Shown here: positions 1 through 12,900 of the stretch, one piece after another
Layout of the letters: each line of letters starts with the position of its first letter
Numbering within the stretch: the stretch's first letter is position 1
Assembly: GCA_022316685.1 (NCBI GenBank)
Contig: JAKJHU010000014.1
Span: 5,017,001 to 5,081,000 of the forward strand
Direction: 5' to 3'
Origin: Progne subis subis
Lineage: Eukaryota; Chordata; Aves; Passeriformes; Hirundinidae
DNA: 64,000 nt
The notes under the pieces: generated by a model
The model's input: the letters and a program-made list of their open reading frames with translations, nothing else
Database searches by the model: none
What the model was told of the DNA's origin: nothing
Translations under genes and position numbers: made by a program

Positions 1-113
1 CAGGTTGGACAGGGCTTGAAGCACCTTGGTCTAGTGGAAGGTGACCCTGACTGCAGCAGGAGGGTTGGAATCAGGGGATTTTCCAACCCAAACCATTCTA
101 TGACTCTTTCTTT
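1..113 (+). repeat. CR1 LINE 3' end (plus orientation, cut by window edge)
   Basis: The sequence reads through the typical avian CR1 3' tail: a GGTTGGACAGGGCTTGA-like start, GGTCTAGTGGAAGGTG, an AGGAGGGTTGGAA block, and finally CCAACCCAAACCATTCTATGA. The middle shows small deletions against the pattern I know. The 5' side continues left of the window. Insertion is in an FNDC3B intron, antisense to the gene. Confidence 0.85.
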
Positions 114-880
114 TTGTTGCTTCTGAATTACTAAGACCTAGAGAAGCCAGGTGTGGCCACACACACACTTCTGGCCATTCCCAGAAGGACACAACACTCT
201 GGCTCTGGCACATCTTGAGGAGCCACTGCAGTGGACAGTCAGGGGTGGATGGACAGTGGCACCACAGCTGGTCCTGGATAAAGCCCACTGCCTTCTCCTC
301 AACAGCAGCACCCAGCACTGTGCTGTGATCAGAGACCTCAGCACCACAGAGGAAAATGACTGAATTTGGTGATCGCAGGAAGCCCCCAGAGAATCTCTCA
401 GGAGGTCTGTGTTTATGAGCATCCACAGAGTAGAAGACACCAAGAGCTGCTAAAAACCAGCTCCAGAACCAGGCACACTTCCATCTGTGGCTGCCAGGGA
501 AACACAGGCCCCTGCACTGGCTGGGCACCTGACAGTGTTTGCTGCATTCTGTAGAAGGGAGATGGGATTTGTCACCAGGGAGCAGGTTTTTGGGAGCAAT
601 GCAGCCAACTATGACCACCTCAACGCCCTGAGCTGCACTTCTACAGCATCCTCCCACATGGTACTGAGAACTGTGATTGTTCCCCAAAGTCTGAGCAACA
701 GTATCTCCTGTGTGATAAAAGCAGAAATACAATTAAGAGTTTAATATATTAGGTCATGGTATAAAGCAAAATTGTATTTGATGACTCAGTTTTGGAGGGA
801 GCACTAAAGGATCCCTGTAGTGCCTGGAAAAAGCCCAATACAAAAGACACTACACAATGACAAGAGGGAAAAGACTTTAC
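114..880. other. FNDC3B intron (3' partial) after the 881-967 exon
   Basis: No exon or RNA gene recognised. A 233-codon open frame on the minus strand (31-732) runs through most of it and into the CR1 tail; it shows no domain I recognise (see findings). Confidence 0.7.
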
Positions 881-967
881 CCTGAATTTATACTGTGTGC
901 TTCTTCTGAGATTCTTCACAGTACAGGCTTGCTCCTCTCCAGTGTACTTTGGGTGAAACACGCTATC
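881..967 (-). CDS. FNDC3B: FNDC3B exon: middle of FN3-3 (last exon in window)
   Basis: This 87-nt, 29-codon phase-0 exon starts DSVFHPKYTGEEQACTVKNL and ends RRSTQYKFR. FHPKYTGEE and TVKNLRRSTQYKF are strongly FNDC3-like; the conserved Leu and Tyr of the FN3 E-F region are present. The acceptor is a T-rich TTTTTTTAG and the donor AGG|GTAAAG. The next exon, expected to close FN3-3 with a segment ending near a CTTSP-like motif, was not found between 1 and 880 and is probably outside the window. Confidence 0.95.
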
Positions 968-3900
968 CTAAAAAAATACAAAACCAAACAAATTCCCATA
1001 ACTGAGGAGTCTGAAAAAGTGTTCCCTGTGTTAGTCTGTACCTAACAATATGTTACAGCAAAGGGGCTTTATAGCTGAGTGCTTAAAAAAAAAAACAAAC
1101 CAAAACAAAACAAGAAAAAAACAAACATATAAAATATATAATAATATTATTATTTAGTACTACTGCTTTTAAACTGCAAGCCTGTAATATCTTTTATTTA
1201 GAAGAAACATGTTGCAGCTGCCCTGAATAATGTAATTTTGCTGCAAAATAAGCACAAAGCCAATCATTTAACCAAGCAGGTTAACCTGCTACAGAACTGG
1301 AAGTGACAGATGACAGAGCACAAGGCCACCAAGGAGCAGCCAGGAGGACATGGCAGACTGACCTAGCTAAGGACAAGCTGCTCCGTATCTCACAGAATCC
1401 TGTGTGGCTTTGTAAGTAATCATAGATGACAGCAGAGATTTTTTTTAGCTAAGGATTCCTAATTCTGCTGTGCAGCAGAGCAAATCACACAGCTCCACCC
1501 TGCCAAGTACCCAGTACTCCTGGAAGGCCCTCCAAAGCAGCACTCCATGCTTCTTCTCAGTGATCTCCAATTAATAAATCAAAACTCAGTTTAGGCCGTG
1601 CACTTTACAGCAGCACAGTACTTACATTATCTTCTTCCTGAATTTCCAGGGTGTAGGAAATCACTTCCTCTGGTGTGCACCCTTCTACTTTATTCCACTG
1701 CAGTGAGATCCACGTCACGCCAGCTCGAATGAGCCGCGGTGCAGAAGGGGTCTGAGGAATATTGCCTGCAGTGTAGCAAACCACCTCCTGGCTGTACCCA
1801 CTGCTCAGAGACAGAGCAGAGAGAGAGGAATATTAAAAACGAGCAAACAAAGCTCCAAGACCCTCCCAAACAAAGAAAAAAACAGCATCGCAAAAACACA
1901 AAGCTAAAGAAACCTGAACCTCAGCGGACTTGAGGGAAGTATTTCACATTTTCAAAAGATTTGGACAAAGTTCAAATTTCTCAGGTGGAAAAGATGAACA
2001 CCCAGTTAGGAAATGCCAAAACTAAGAATAGAAAAAAAAAGTGCAGGATAATGTGTCCTCACAGTCATTTTTACAGATCTCACCACAATAGCACTGGAAA
2101 AAAAATATTTGAATGCCTAAAAATGTTAACTCGGTATTAACTGTGGAGGAAAATCTCATTTAACAAAGGGGAACTAAAGCATAGGAAATAAAGCCTCAAG
2201 TGTTCAATGTTTGGATGTTGAACCTGAGATGTGCAGAATATAAATTCTATAAACTCTGATCAAGCTCTCAATGGAAGGTGACATTCTTGAAATTTTCAGA
2301 TCCATTTCCAAAGTACAAAACACATTTTGTGCCTCAAAGTCACACCATTAACTTAACACACAGAAAAAACCAAGTCTCCTTATTTCCAATCTTCTTTCTC
2401 AAAAATAACCTATTTGTTAAAATACACTTATATTTAAATAAGCCACCCATAACTAAAAGCCAAAAAGACAAAAATCATCATACATGTTAAGTCCACAAGC
2501 ATTACAACAAACCAAAACCATCTCATGGCATGAAGTGTTAGATGACATTATCATGCCTTAATTTTGAGTGCTGTCTATAAAAATAAGGCACGTGTTGCTG
2601 CTGCTTATCTCACAGATTAGCACAGAGCAGCTGACCATAAATAGTTTTTAGCTCACTCCTTCCTCAACAGCCTGAGGGGAGAGCAAAAAAGGGAGAAAAC
2701 AAAAAAACCAGGGTTGGGGGTAGGGGAGGAATGTCGAAACATGAACTAAGATACTTTAAAAATCTGGAATCTGGCAAAGAAAAAAGATGCCAGAACTGGG
2801 AATTCTGCACAAACCCAATTTCCTTCCAGTTACACTCAGCAGCTCCAGCTCAGCCCCACTCTATCTCTCCACAATGAGTATTATTTCAATGGGGAGGGAA
2901 TTAATCTTGCAAGAAGTTCGGAAAAGGGACTCTGTGCACACATGAGTGGTCTCAGTCCATGTCAGGGAAAACACAGGAACATGAATAAAGCTTTCTAAAG
3001 CTATAAATTACTGAGAGGCTTTGTGTTTCAGAAGGGAGAACAATGCAGGAGTCTCCCTCCACAAAACACATTGTTATATACCACTGGTGTTTCTTTTATG
3101 TCCTTGTAATAATGATCAGATCCTGTTTAGCTAAGAAGGACAATAAAGGAGTACACAAGGGCACTGGATGTTTGGCTTCTTCACAGCTAAACCCTTCCTG
3201 GCCTGCTCTGCTTGCCTGAGCACAGGAGCACGCAGTGCCCCTGCAGCACAATGTCTCTCTGGGCACACTCTGCCCCTCAGCTGCAGAACATTTCATCCCA
3301 GTGTTCCCTAGCAGCAACCAGAGGATTGAACTCATTCTGATTTCTCACCCATCTTCACGTGAGTGCATCACTTCACGTGCAAGGAAAAGCAGGAGCTAAA
3401 CCCCATCTTTCAGTGCCTTGGATGTGCCTGTCCCTCCCTTCTTTCCCAGTCCATCAGTCAGCCCTGCCAGTCCTGAAGAAGGAAGGGACTGTACTGCTGA
3501 GAAGAGACAGAAGGGCTTTGCTTTAAACCAGGAAAATAAATATATCGAGATGCCTTTCAAAATCTGGAACTCAACCTACCCTTGCTTGTTTTTCTTGGTT
3601 CACAGAGGTCCCTAGTGGGAATTTTACATAACAGATGTATTCTTTTTGTATTAGGAACAGACCACAAAACACCATTTAACACCTGAAAAGGAGCCTATCT
3701 GCTTAGGCTGATCTCATCATGCTGAAGGTACACAGCAATTCCCTGGTGGGGGGGTGAAGGATACCACCAAGGAAAGCCTGACTTACCTTGAAGCATTAAC
3801 AACAGAGCAAACGCCAGATACTTAACTCAAAACCACCAAGAGAAAAGAAACAAAAATCCTCCAGAAATTCCTCTTTATGCTGGCATTGGCAGGTGAACTT

Positions 3901-6900
3901 TTCCAGCACCACTTTTTCTCAAGAGAGTGTGCACCCTGAGGGACTCACCTCGTACCGATGTCGTTCTGGGCCGCCAGGCGGAAGGTGTAACCCAGAGCTG
4001 GGCACAGCTTGGTCAGCTTGCAATGCTTCTGGCTCCCAAAGTAACATTCTCTGAAACCACTGTTCCTCTTTCCCTAGAAAGAGAGACATCTGTAATCGGA
4101 TCGCTATGCAACAAAACCACGACACGCTCACTTTAAAAGGAGCTGTTAAACGCTGTCAGGAATCGACGTTTTCATCCAGGGGGCTGCGCAAGCACTGACA
4201 GCATCGCTGAGCTCAGAAAATCACACAGATCAGCACAGCCTGCCTGCTGGCAGACGCTCCCCTTCTTCTAGCTGTGAGATGTGTCTACAGCTCAGAGCTT
4301 GAAACGCAATTTACCCCATTCACCAACAAAAAAGTGGGAAAATTATGAGTGAAATGAATCTCTGAATCTACTCGGCCACAGGAGCCCGGGCAGCCGAGAG
4401 CTCTCTGCCAGCGCTGTCCTCCACAGGCGCATCCCTGGCCGGGGCTGCTTCAGGAATTCCCGATCCCACAAGAGGGCTCTCGCTCCCCACGGTCCAGCAC
4501 CGCCACAGCCAGCGGGACAAGCTGGCTGGGACCTTCCCCGTGCTCTCCGGGGCGAAATTGAACTCATCCCGGAGGAATATTCCGGGTGCCAGGCTCTGCA
4601 CCCGGCGCACCGCCCGGAGCACACAGGAGCGGACAGAGTTTGTAACTCCGTTAAGGGGGATGCTTTATCGGAATCTTCACATCTCCGTGACCTGGAGCAG
4701 CGATCCATCCTGGCAAAGACAACACGAGGCAGCAGCCCAGAGGGTATCCAGACACTTCTCCAGCTCCCAGATACTTTCCTCAGGGTATTGCTTTGTACCT
4801 CAGCACAAGGACACTCAGAAATTCTCTCACCCACCCCACCTCATTTAAAACAAAACCCTTATCAATCCACCCAGCTTGGTACACCCTGGGGCAGAAATAA
4901 ATCCGAGCTGTTTGTAGGACAGAGACCCTAAAGTAACAGGGAATATCCGGACTCATTCTGTTCCACACATGGAAAACAGTCAGTTTGAAATCTTTCAGGA
5001 GAAAGGGCATGGACTGCTCAGCTCCTCATAAATAGTAGCTACCAGAACTGAAGCAGCTGAAAGGAGTTTTAATTTCAATGCTCAATATTGGACAATTACA
5101 TTATGAAGTACCCCAAAGCACACCAGAATGGAAGCCTGACAAAGCACATCCACGGGCTCCATCGCGTGCAGAAGACAGGGTTGTGCCCGTCTCTGCAACT
5201 TCTTCTGATTGAAAAGCTCTGCTGAGCCATTTACCAGTTTCGACACGTCTGCACATTTTTTAATTTTTATTTTGTTATTTACACAGGCATCCCCCCCTGA
5301 GGCCAACAGCCTGACCTGCTGTGCCTCCTTGGGGTCACTCTGCCCTCCTGCACACTGTTCCTCCTCCATGCTCAGAACATCACCACTAAAGATATCAAAA
5401 ATGCCCAAATGGGACACGCATTTTTCACTGGCCCATCCTCCAGCTCCTGCCTATTTCTACTTCTTCTCCCTCAGACCGTGGCACAGAAGGAAGAACTCCC
5501 TGAAAGGTTTGTAGTGAACCTCCAGAGTGTGTTTATCAGGTTAGAAAGAGCCACACAGATCTCCAGCACAGCACAACAACGTGGGGGCACTGGAGGGACA
5601 TTTAGCACGCTGGCAAACAGCCAGAACTTTTATTTATACAGTGGGAGCCTACACTTGTTCTAGAACTCCTTTACACACAACCTCCTTCAGCTTCACCCAC
5701 CTGCTCCAGACGTAGCATTACTGCACAGCTCAAGTCAATTAACGAGTGGAATTGGAAAAGTATCATGAAACTCAAAGCAAAAACATTTTGCAAATGAGGA
5801 AAACCTTTTCAGATCTAAAAGCCCTGGCCAGAGTGCTGTGATAGAATTCCTAGTTACAGAGCTCTACAATAGAATTTCTTTAGGACAAAAATAACAGGTG
5901 AGCATACTTCTCAGCTCAGCAGTAATGTTTTTAAAATGCAGACTATACAAAACCTAATTAGAAATCTTATGTTTCAGTAAAATATCCATTCATCAGTGCA
6001 GCACTACTAAAACCTGATCTTTTTCCCCTATGCAAACTCTCTTTTACAGGTTGAGTTACCTTAAATTAATTTTTCCTCGACTCTTTAATGACTTTGCTGC
6101 TTATAAATAATTGAAAACATCTAATTTTGGATTTCTGTTTAAAAATGCCTTTTTAAAAAATAACTTTCCCGTGCTTTTTTTCCAAGAGAACAAAGTGACC
6201 AATTTCTAAGCATGTGGTCAATAAAACAATGCTGGCCAAAAAGGGAAATCATGGAAAATCTCACCTACAGCACAATGCCTGAACTGAGAGCAATGGGCCA
6301 AGCAAACCCTCATTTGGTCAGCCTGGTTGGTTAAAACTTTGCCAAGATCTCCAAACATTTAAGGTATCCTTAACTTTATAATGGTACAAACCCTAATATT
6401 GTACATATTTCCCTTCCAGAACTGGTATTGTACATTCCCCAAACTCACCCAGAGACCAACTGGTATTCAGATTACTCAGACTGGCTGGTATTTTGGATTC
6501 TATTGGCACTAATTGGAGAGGCTGGCCGATATTTCTAATTATCCTGGCATTAATAGCCTGGAAATAGCCTCTCCGCTCCTGCTCTCCCAAGATTTATGAA
6601 AGCACTAATGCTGGCATAATTATAGACAGGAACAACTGGCAGGCTGGTACTGGCTGCCACCCAAGAGTCTTACAGCTTTCCCAGAATCCTTCTCCTATTC
6701 TTTGTACACTCAGCATCCAAGTTTTTAATCCTCCAAATAATGTTTCATAAGTTGCTTAAAATACACTGTATCGTTCCTGCAAGTATTTGTAATCGCCAGA
6801 TTTCAGAGGGAGAGCGCTGTGGGACTTCCCCAGCCTGTGGAAGTCTTCTCCTGCCTGGATTCCCTTTTCTTCTCCAGGACAGCCCACCCTGTGATGGACC

Positions 6901-9900
6901 ATCAGTGACCTGTCTGAGGAAACAAGGACAATTCACCTCCACAAAGCCATTCTAAATTGCACAATGCTCCAAAACACAGTGTTTAAACACAATTAAGAGC
7001 TCTGCCTGCTATTTCAGCAGTATTTCAAGCTGCACACTCACTTAACTCAGGGTCTTGATTGTCTTTGGAGAGTGTGTTTATTGAAGAAGGGATTTGAGGT
7101 TTGAAATGGGTTTTGTTGACTGAGTTTCCTTGCAGCAGTAAATAAAGACAAAAGGAGGAAGGGGCCACTGCAGGTACAGCGATGCAGGAATGGAGCACAG
7201 TCCTGCACAGGACTGAAGCAAAGCTCAGCGCCACATCTGTGGCCAGGATGCAGGACTGACATCTGCTGTGGCCACACCAGCACTGGCTTCTGTGATTGGG
7301 TCGTGTTGGCAATAAAAAGGAACAGACTGAAATTCAATCTGACACGGAGCTGCGGAGCAAACTGTCAACAATTAGTGTAACACACCCTCAGATCCCTGCA
7401 AAGCATTTACTGTGCCAGTTATGCAAGTAACTGGATTTTCTCTATACACAAACACTGAGAAGGCAGCAAAGGACCTACAAAACATCCCTAAGTTATACAC
7501 AAACCCCAATTTTATCCAAGGCTCTCTTGCATGTCTCACGAGAGTGGCACAGCCAGCCACAGAATAAACTCAGAGGGCAGGTAAGTGAACAAACACAAAC
7601 ATGGAGCTCCCTGTATCCAACTCTGTTGGATCAGCACTGAAATGCCTGGCTCAGATTATCAGCTGGTATAAACAAGCACATCTCTGCTACCTTGAGGAAT
7701 TTAAAACTTTGTGGTAGAACAAAATTTGCCCCTTTTATCTCTACGTAAACTTCATTATTAACTCTTCATCATCAAATCATTAAATAGTGTGGTATTGTAT
7801 CAGTCTCTCTCTTGAGTACATTAAAATGGGCTGCTCACTGGGTAAGAATTAAAGCTGCTTTGATTTCTTCATAGAACAGGGACACACACTGCCTGAGAGG
7901 GATGTCTCTGGCTCAGGAACATTCCTGCCCTTTCCCATCGAGAATGAATAGGATACTCTTACTATCCATATACACAAGAGAAACATTTATTTACTACCAC
8001 TTAATCACACAACGAGCATTTCACATCTAATTAGTAACGAAGGCCTGGTTCTTACAGCAGTGCCAGCAGCATTTTTCAATGCAGTTACAGTTTACTGATT
8101 TTGATGAATGCTGGCATCAGGAAAAGCAACACCTCCCTTTAGAGTCATGTTTTCTGTCTGGTGTGTTTTTAATGCTATTTTTTCCCTGATTAGCTTTTTG
8201 CTTACCCTGAATAATCAATCCTGGCACCAAGTCATCAATTGATTAGTTCAGGTTTGTAAGTTCAAAGTTCATAGCAAAAGAGCCAGAAGGTGAAGTTTTC
8301 ATTAATTACTAATTTTAACTGATTTTATTGCCAGACAACTAATGCACCTGTGGTGCATGTTCCAATCAATGTCCCAATGAAATCCAGAACACTTGAGATG
8401 GGGGCTGATCCTTACTTCTTTAGAGTCAGTCGAAATTCTCCTAGGGTACATCCAGTGTATCTGAGTGACAATTTGCTGAACTGATCTTTTAGTCTCCTAT
8501 TAAAGAATTAAGTGTCCTTCATAGTTCTTCAGGCATTTTAGAGATCACAGTTTACTAGCAAGGTATTACAGCGCTAATTCAAAGACCTGGATCAGTAAAG
8601 GGAAAGCAATTGTGTTTTCTAACTAAACATGGAGCACCAGTTACATTACAAACCATTTAGTCCAAATTGGGATTGAAAAATGTAGGATAACTGGAAGAGC
8701 TTTATGTAATAACAAAATCTTTCAGTCTGTAGCGCAGGAAAAACCCCAAACCTCAGAACTAAACTGACGCAGCAGCTGGGTAGGGCTGGCACAGCAACAC
8801 ATTTAGCAGTATAATCTTCTAGAATTTCCCAGCTCATCTAATCCTGGGTGCTTCTGCTGCCACTTTCCAGCTGAACTCGTTTTCTACACATACAAGTGAT
8901 GCCACCTACACTCCTGGGGACACTTTGGATGTACAAACCGTGCCTCTGCTCCATAAAAATAGGAGGAACCAATGAGATACTGCTGAGCATCTGACACACT
9001 GAGATCTGAGCTGTCCCAGAGACAGACAGACACCCATGAAGCCCCAGCCAGGGGCACAAAGGGGCTGCACAGGAGCCCCTGCCTTGGAGGGGTAACTCTG
9101 CTTGAGCTGGGGGAACACACTGGTGCGACTGGGACACAACTGAAAGGGTTTGCCAGCTTTATTTCCAGAGTCTGATCTGCAGCCTTTGCACAAGAGCCTT
9201 CCAGGACCTGTCTGCCATGAGTGTGGTGAGGGCTTTCCACTACCATCCTTTCCTAGGAAGGGACTCAACTTCCCAGGCAGGCTGCCACTTTAGGGTGCTT
9301 TCCCACCTTTGTCACCTGACCGATTTCTCTGCTCTTGCAAAGCCCTCTCTGCTTCGCAGCCGCGATTTAATTTCCTCCCCATCGCCGATTTTCCCGTGTT
9401 TGTGTTTTACCCTGCGCCTCGCAGCTCATGAATGCTGCTCTAGCTGAGATCTGGCAGCGTGTCCACTGTTGCCTGGCAAGCCTTCTCCTGGTGCCCTGAT
9501 GTATGTACTCCTTGATTCCACCAGGACACAGGGTGGCCTTGTGGAGAAGGCAGCGCTTTTGCTTGCGTGGAGTTTACACAGCCGAGAGCGAGGCTACGGG
9601 GCACTGCAAGTGGAATTCTCTTTTGTACCTGGGTGCCATAATTCCAGCAGCTAAATGTGCTTCACGTCAGAGGCACAGCCTGCCGTGGCACGTGGAAAAG
9701 TGAGTGCAGCAGCCTGCCAGCCCACCACTGCATGTGATGAGGCTCCTGCAAACCCAGGCACAGCCAGCCTGCATTTCAGACTTTTCCTTTCACAAGCTTT
9801 AATAGTAAGCTTTAATCTCAGTGGCTTAAAGTTGCATTTCTGTCTCTTATCAGAGGAAAAAAGAATTTTTGAGAAGCTACACCTGTGGTATTAACTGTCC

Positions 9901-12900
9901 CAGAGCCTGACAGCTACATTTCAGCCAGGAGTCCTGTCAAACCATTGGAGATGTACCAAATTAATTTGTGCAGGGCCATTATTCTTTCATCTGTGCTGGC
10001 CAGCTATCCATTATAATCTCAGATTTCAGGGCTGTTACTGAGAAAACAAGGTAATTAAAACAGGTAGACTAAGGGAATCTGGATGCCTTAATTTCTTCTT
10101 CCCATTGGTAGCTGAACTACCCTAAACCAAATTGCTTTTCCTCTGTGAAAAATGGGTCATAATCATCCTTTCTGAAGACAAAACTCTTATTAAAAAAAGT
10201 TTGAAGGACAGAAAGATTTCAGAATTGCCCTATAGATACATCCAAAATTATGCCTATACCCCATGTAGTCAAAATCAACATTACACTATTTGCACTGTAT
10301 TAATTATCTGTTGATGGTCCTTCTTCTGACAAGACCTTGTGTAACCTCCCTTTCCTTTGCAGGCTGGAATCATCCACATTTCCACTGCTCTGTGCTGCTC
10401 TGTTCCTTCAGCTCCAAGCCACTGGAAGGTTTGGAAGAAATCACAAGTGCACAATCAAGGTGTCACGGGTCTAACAGGATCATCCTGGCCCACCCTTTCA
10501 GAGAAATCTCTCTATCTCCTTTCCCAGACTTCACACTCCCCTTTTTCCCTTCTTCAGCGATAACCTTCGGCTTCCCATTACATGCAGAGGGACAGCAGCA
10601 TGTAATTCTGAAGTTACTGTCCAGCTTGAGTTCAGGTTCTGAGGGTTTCTCATCATGCAGATCCCCTAGCAGTGACACTGTACACAATAAATGTTTGCAC
10701 ACTGAGCAGTTCCAAACACCCAACACGCAGCAGAACTGAGCAGGGAATGTGTTACTAATGCCATGGTGGAAAACTATTCATAACAGAATACTCCCTTTAG
10801 AATATTTTTAGGCTACGGAAGACCTCAAGAGATGTTCCTCAGATTTTACAACCACTCTTTTATGCCCTTCATTTTTCCCCACTCATGATTTTTATTTACA
10901 TGCTTGTCCAAGCCCTTTCTGTCACCCAATATTTATTCTTTCCCTTGAGAGGTAATATTCATGCTTTCTGCAGAAATGTGGCTTGCACAAAGGAAAGGGG
11001 GGGCAGAAATTAGGGAGGACTCACAAGAACACACCTCCAACAAATCCTGCACATCATCTGTCAGGGCACTCTCCCAACAGCCCAGTGCTCACCAACCATG
11101 GAAGATATTTAGGAGAAGGCTTATTTCCCTTTGTGTCTGGAAGGGGACTAATTGCCACTACACAAAGGACACTTATTTTGACCCTGAGTACATTCTCTGC
11201 AGACAGATCTGCAAGATCGTGGCTCTTCTCCTCTAAGGCAGAACAAGTGTTTATTCTGCACTCAGCAGCGGAAGAAAGAGATCATGAACAGAACTGTAGG
11301 ACACATCACAAGCTATTAAATAGTAAGTAAAGTGAATTAACAAATAAAGTACACCAAATGAGAGATAAAAGGTTTCAAGGGTACAGAAACAGAACACTGT
11401 CTCTATATAAAATACACAGAATGGAAACTTTTCCCCCTGCTGCCTCTTTCACCTTTCCAACTCTTTACCTAATGCCATCAGGATTTCATTTTCCCATTTC
11501 TACCTTCTCCTGTATTTAATTACTTTTCTTTACTCAGCAAATCCTTGTAAAGTCTGAGTGCCATTTATTTGTGTATTTATTTCAATTAGTTACTACTTAC
11601 CTCATCCCACTCCAGAAGGTAGCTGGTGATTTTTGAACCATTATCAATGGGTGCCTACGAACAAAAATAAACAAAAGGTGATTTGGGGAATAGGAGAAAA
11701 CAGCTTCACCTCCCCCAAGGCAAATGACTAGAGTTTCAAGTGAAACCAAAGCTTTGCACATGGCTTGGCAACCTCTTAACGAATGCCGGGAAGAAGCTGG
11801 ACATAATGAAACACATACATTTCAAAAGTCAGGTTGGTGCACAGGAAGGGATTTCTCAGAGTACAGCAAGTTCAAGTCCCTTACTGAAAAACGACTGTCT
11901 CAGCTTTCAATTATTTCCAACATTTATGCTCACTGTCAGTACTTTTGCCCGAACCAAATGTCACCTACCTTCCACTGTAAGGTTAAGGAGCTTTTGGTCC
12001 TGTGCGAGGGTTTGGGTGGGAAGGGACACTCTGGTGCTGAGCTGTGAGTGGTGAAGCTTACTGGCTCTGAGCAGGATCCCTTTACTGAGTTGTACATTGC
12101 ATATACCCTGGAAACAGTATTCAAACGGGTTACAAATGTGCTGACAGTTCCAGTGGCACCACCTCGGTATTTGACTACCAAAGCACCCACGATACCATCC
12201 TCTAATGACAGGCTTTTCACAGACCAATGCCTATCCTTACTTTACTTTATTTATACAAGAATGCAAAAAAAAAATTACAGCAGAAGAGGAACAGTGTGTT
12301 TTGTGCAAATATTCCCACAGACCACTGAGTTATCTTCATTATCTTTTCCTTCCACCAGTATTTCCTTGCCTATTGCCAGGCTTCCACACACTGTGATAAA
12401 CTCCTCCTTGAAACACAACAGAAAAAGAAAGCATCAGCTTTAATGCCTGGTTTACACTTGATCCACATGTATCACGTTGAGTGCAGGTACCTGCTGCTCT
12501 CCTTCCATGGGTACAATCTTCTCCTACATAGCTCAGACATCAAAATTTAGTGCACCTCCATGGACTAGAACTAACAGAGATCAGCAACACTGCCGTGAGA
12601 AACTAAAAATCTTCAAAGCAAATTTGATCTCAGCATAGAACATGCAATACCAAATAACACAGGAAAGCAAATAGGATATAGCTGAGCACTTCCTCACGAG
12701 GTGCTTTTCTCTGAAAAAGTAATGATGTTATTTTTTCCCCTTCACATTTTCCACACAGCAAAAGAAAAGTGCAAATTGGAAGTCTTCCACTCAAAAAAAA
12801 GTTCAGGCTGTGACCAGACACTGACCTCTGAGCCGGCTGTAGCTATTGTGTGCTTGAATGCGGAGCTAAAGAAAGGGCAATTTCTAAATTTGTTTTCGGT

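Noticed and set aside
1..880. Search for the next downstream FN3-3 exon
   Set aside because: No segment like TASNTEGKS or a following TTSP linker was found on the minus strand.
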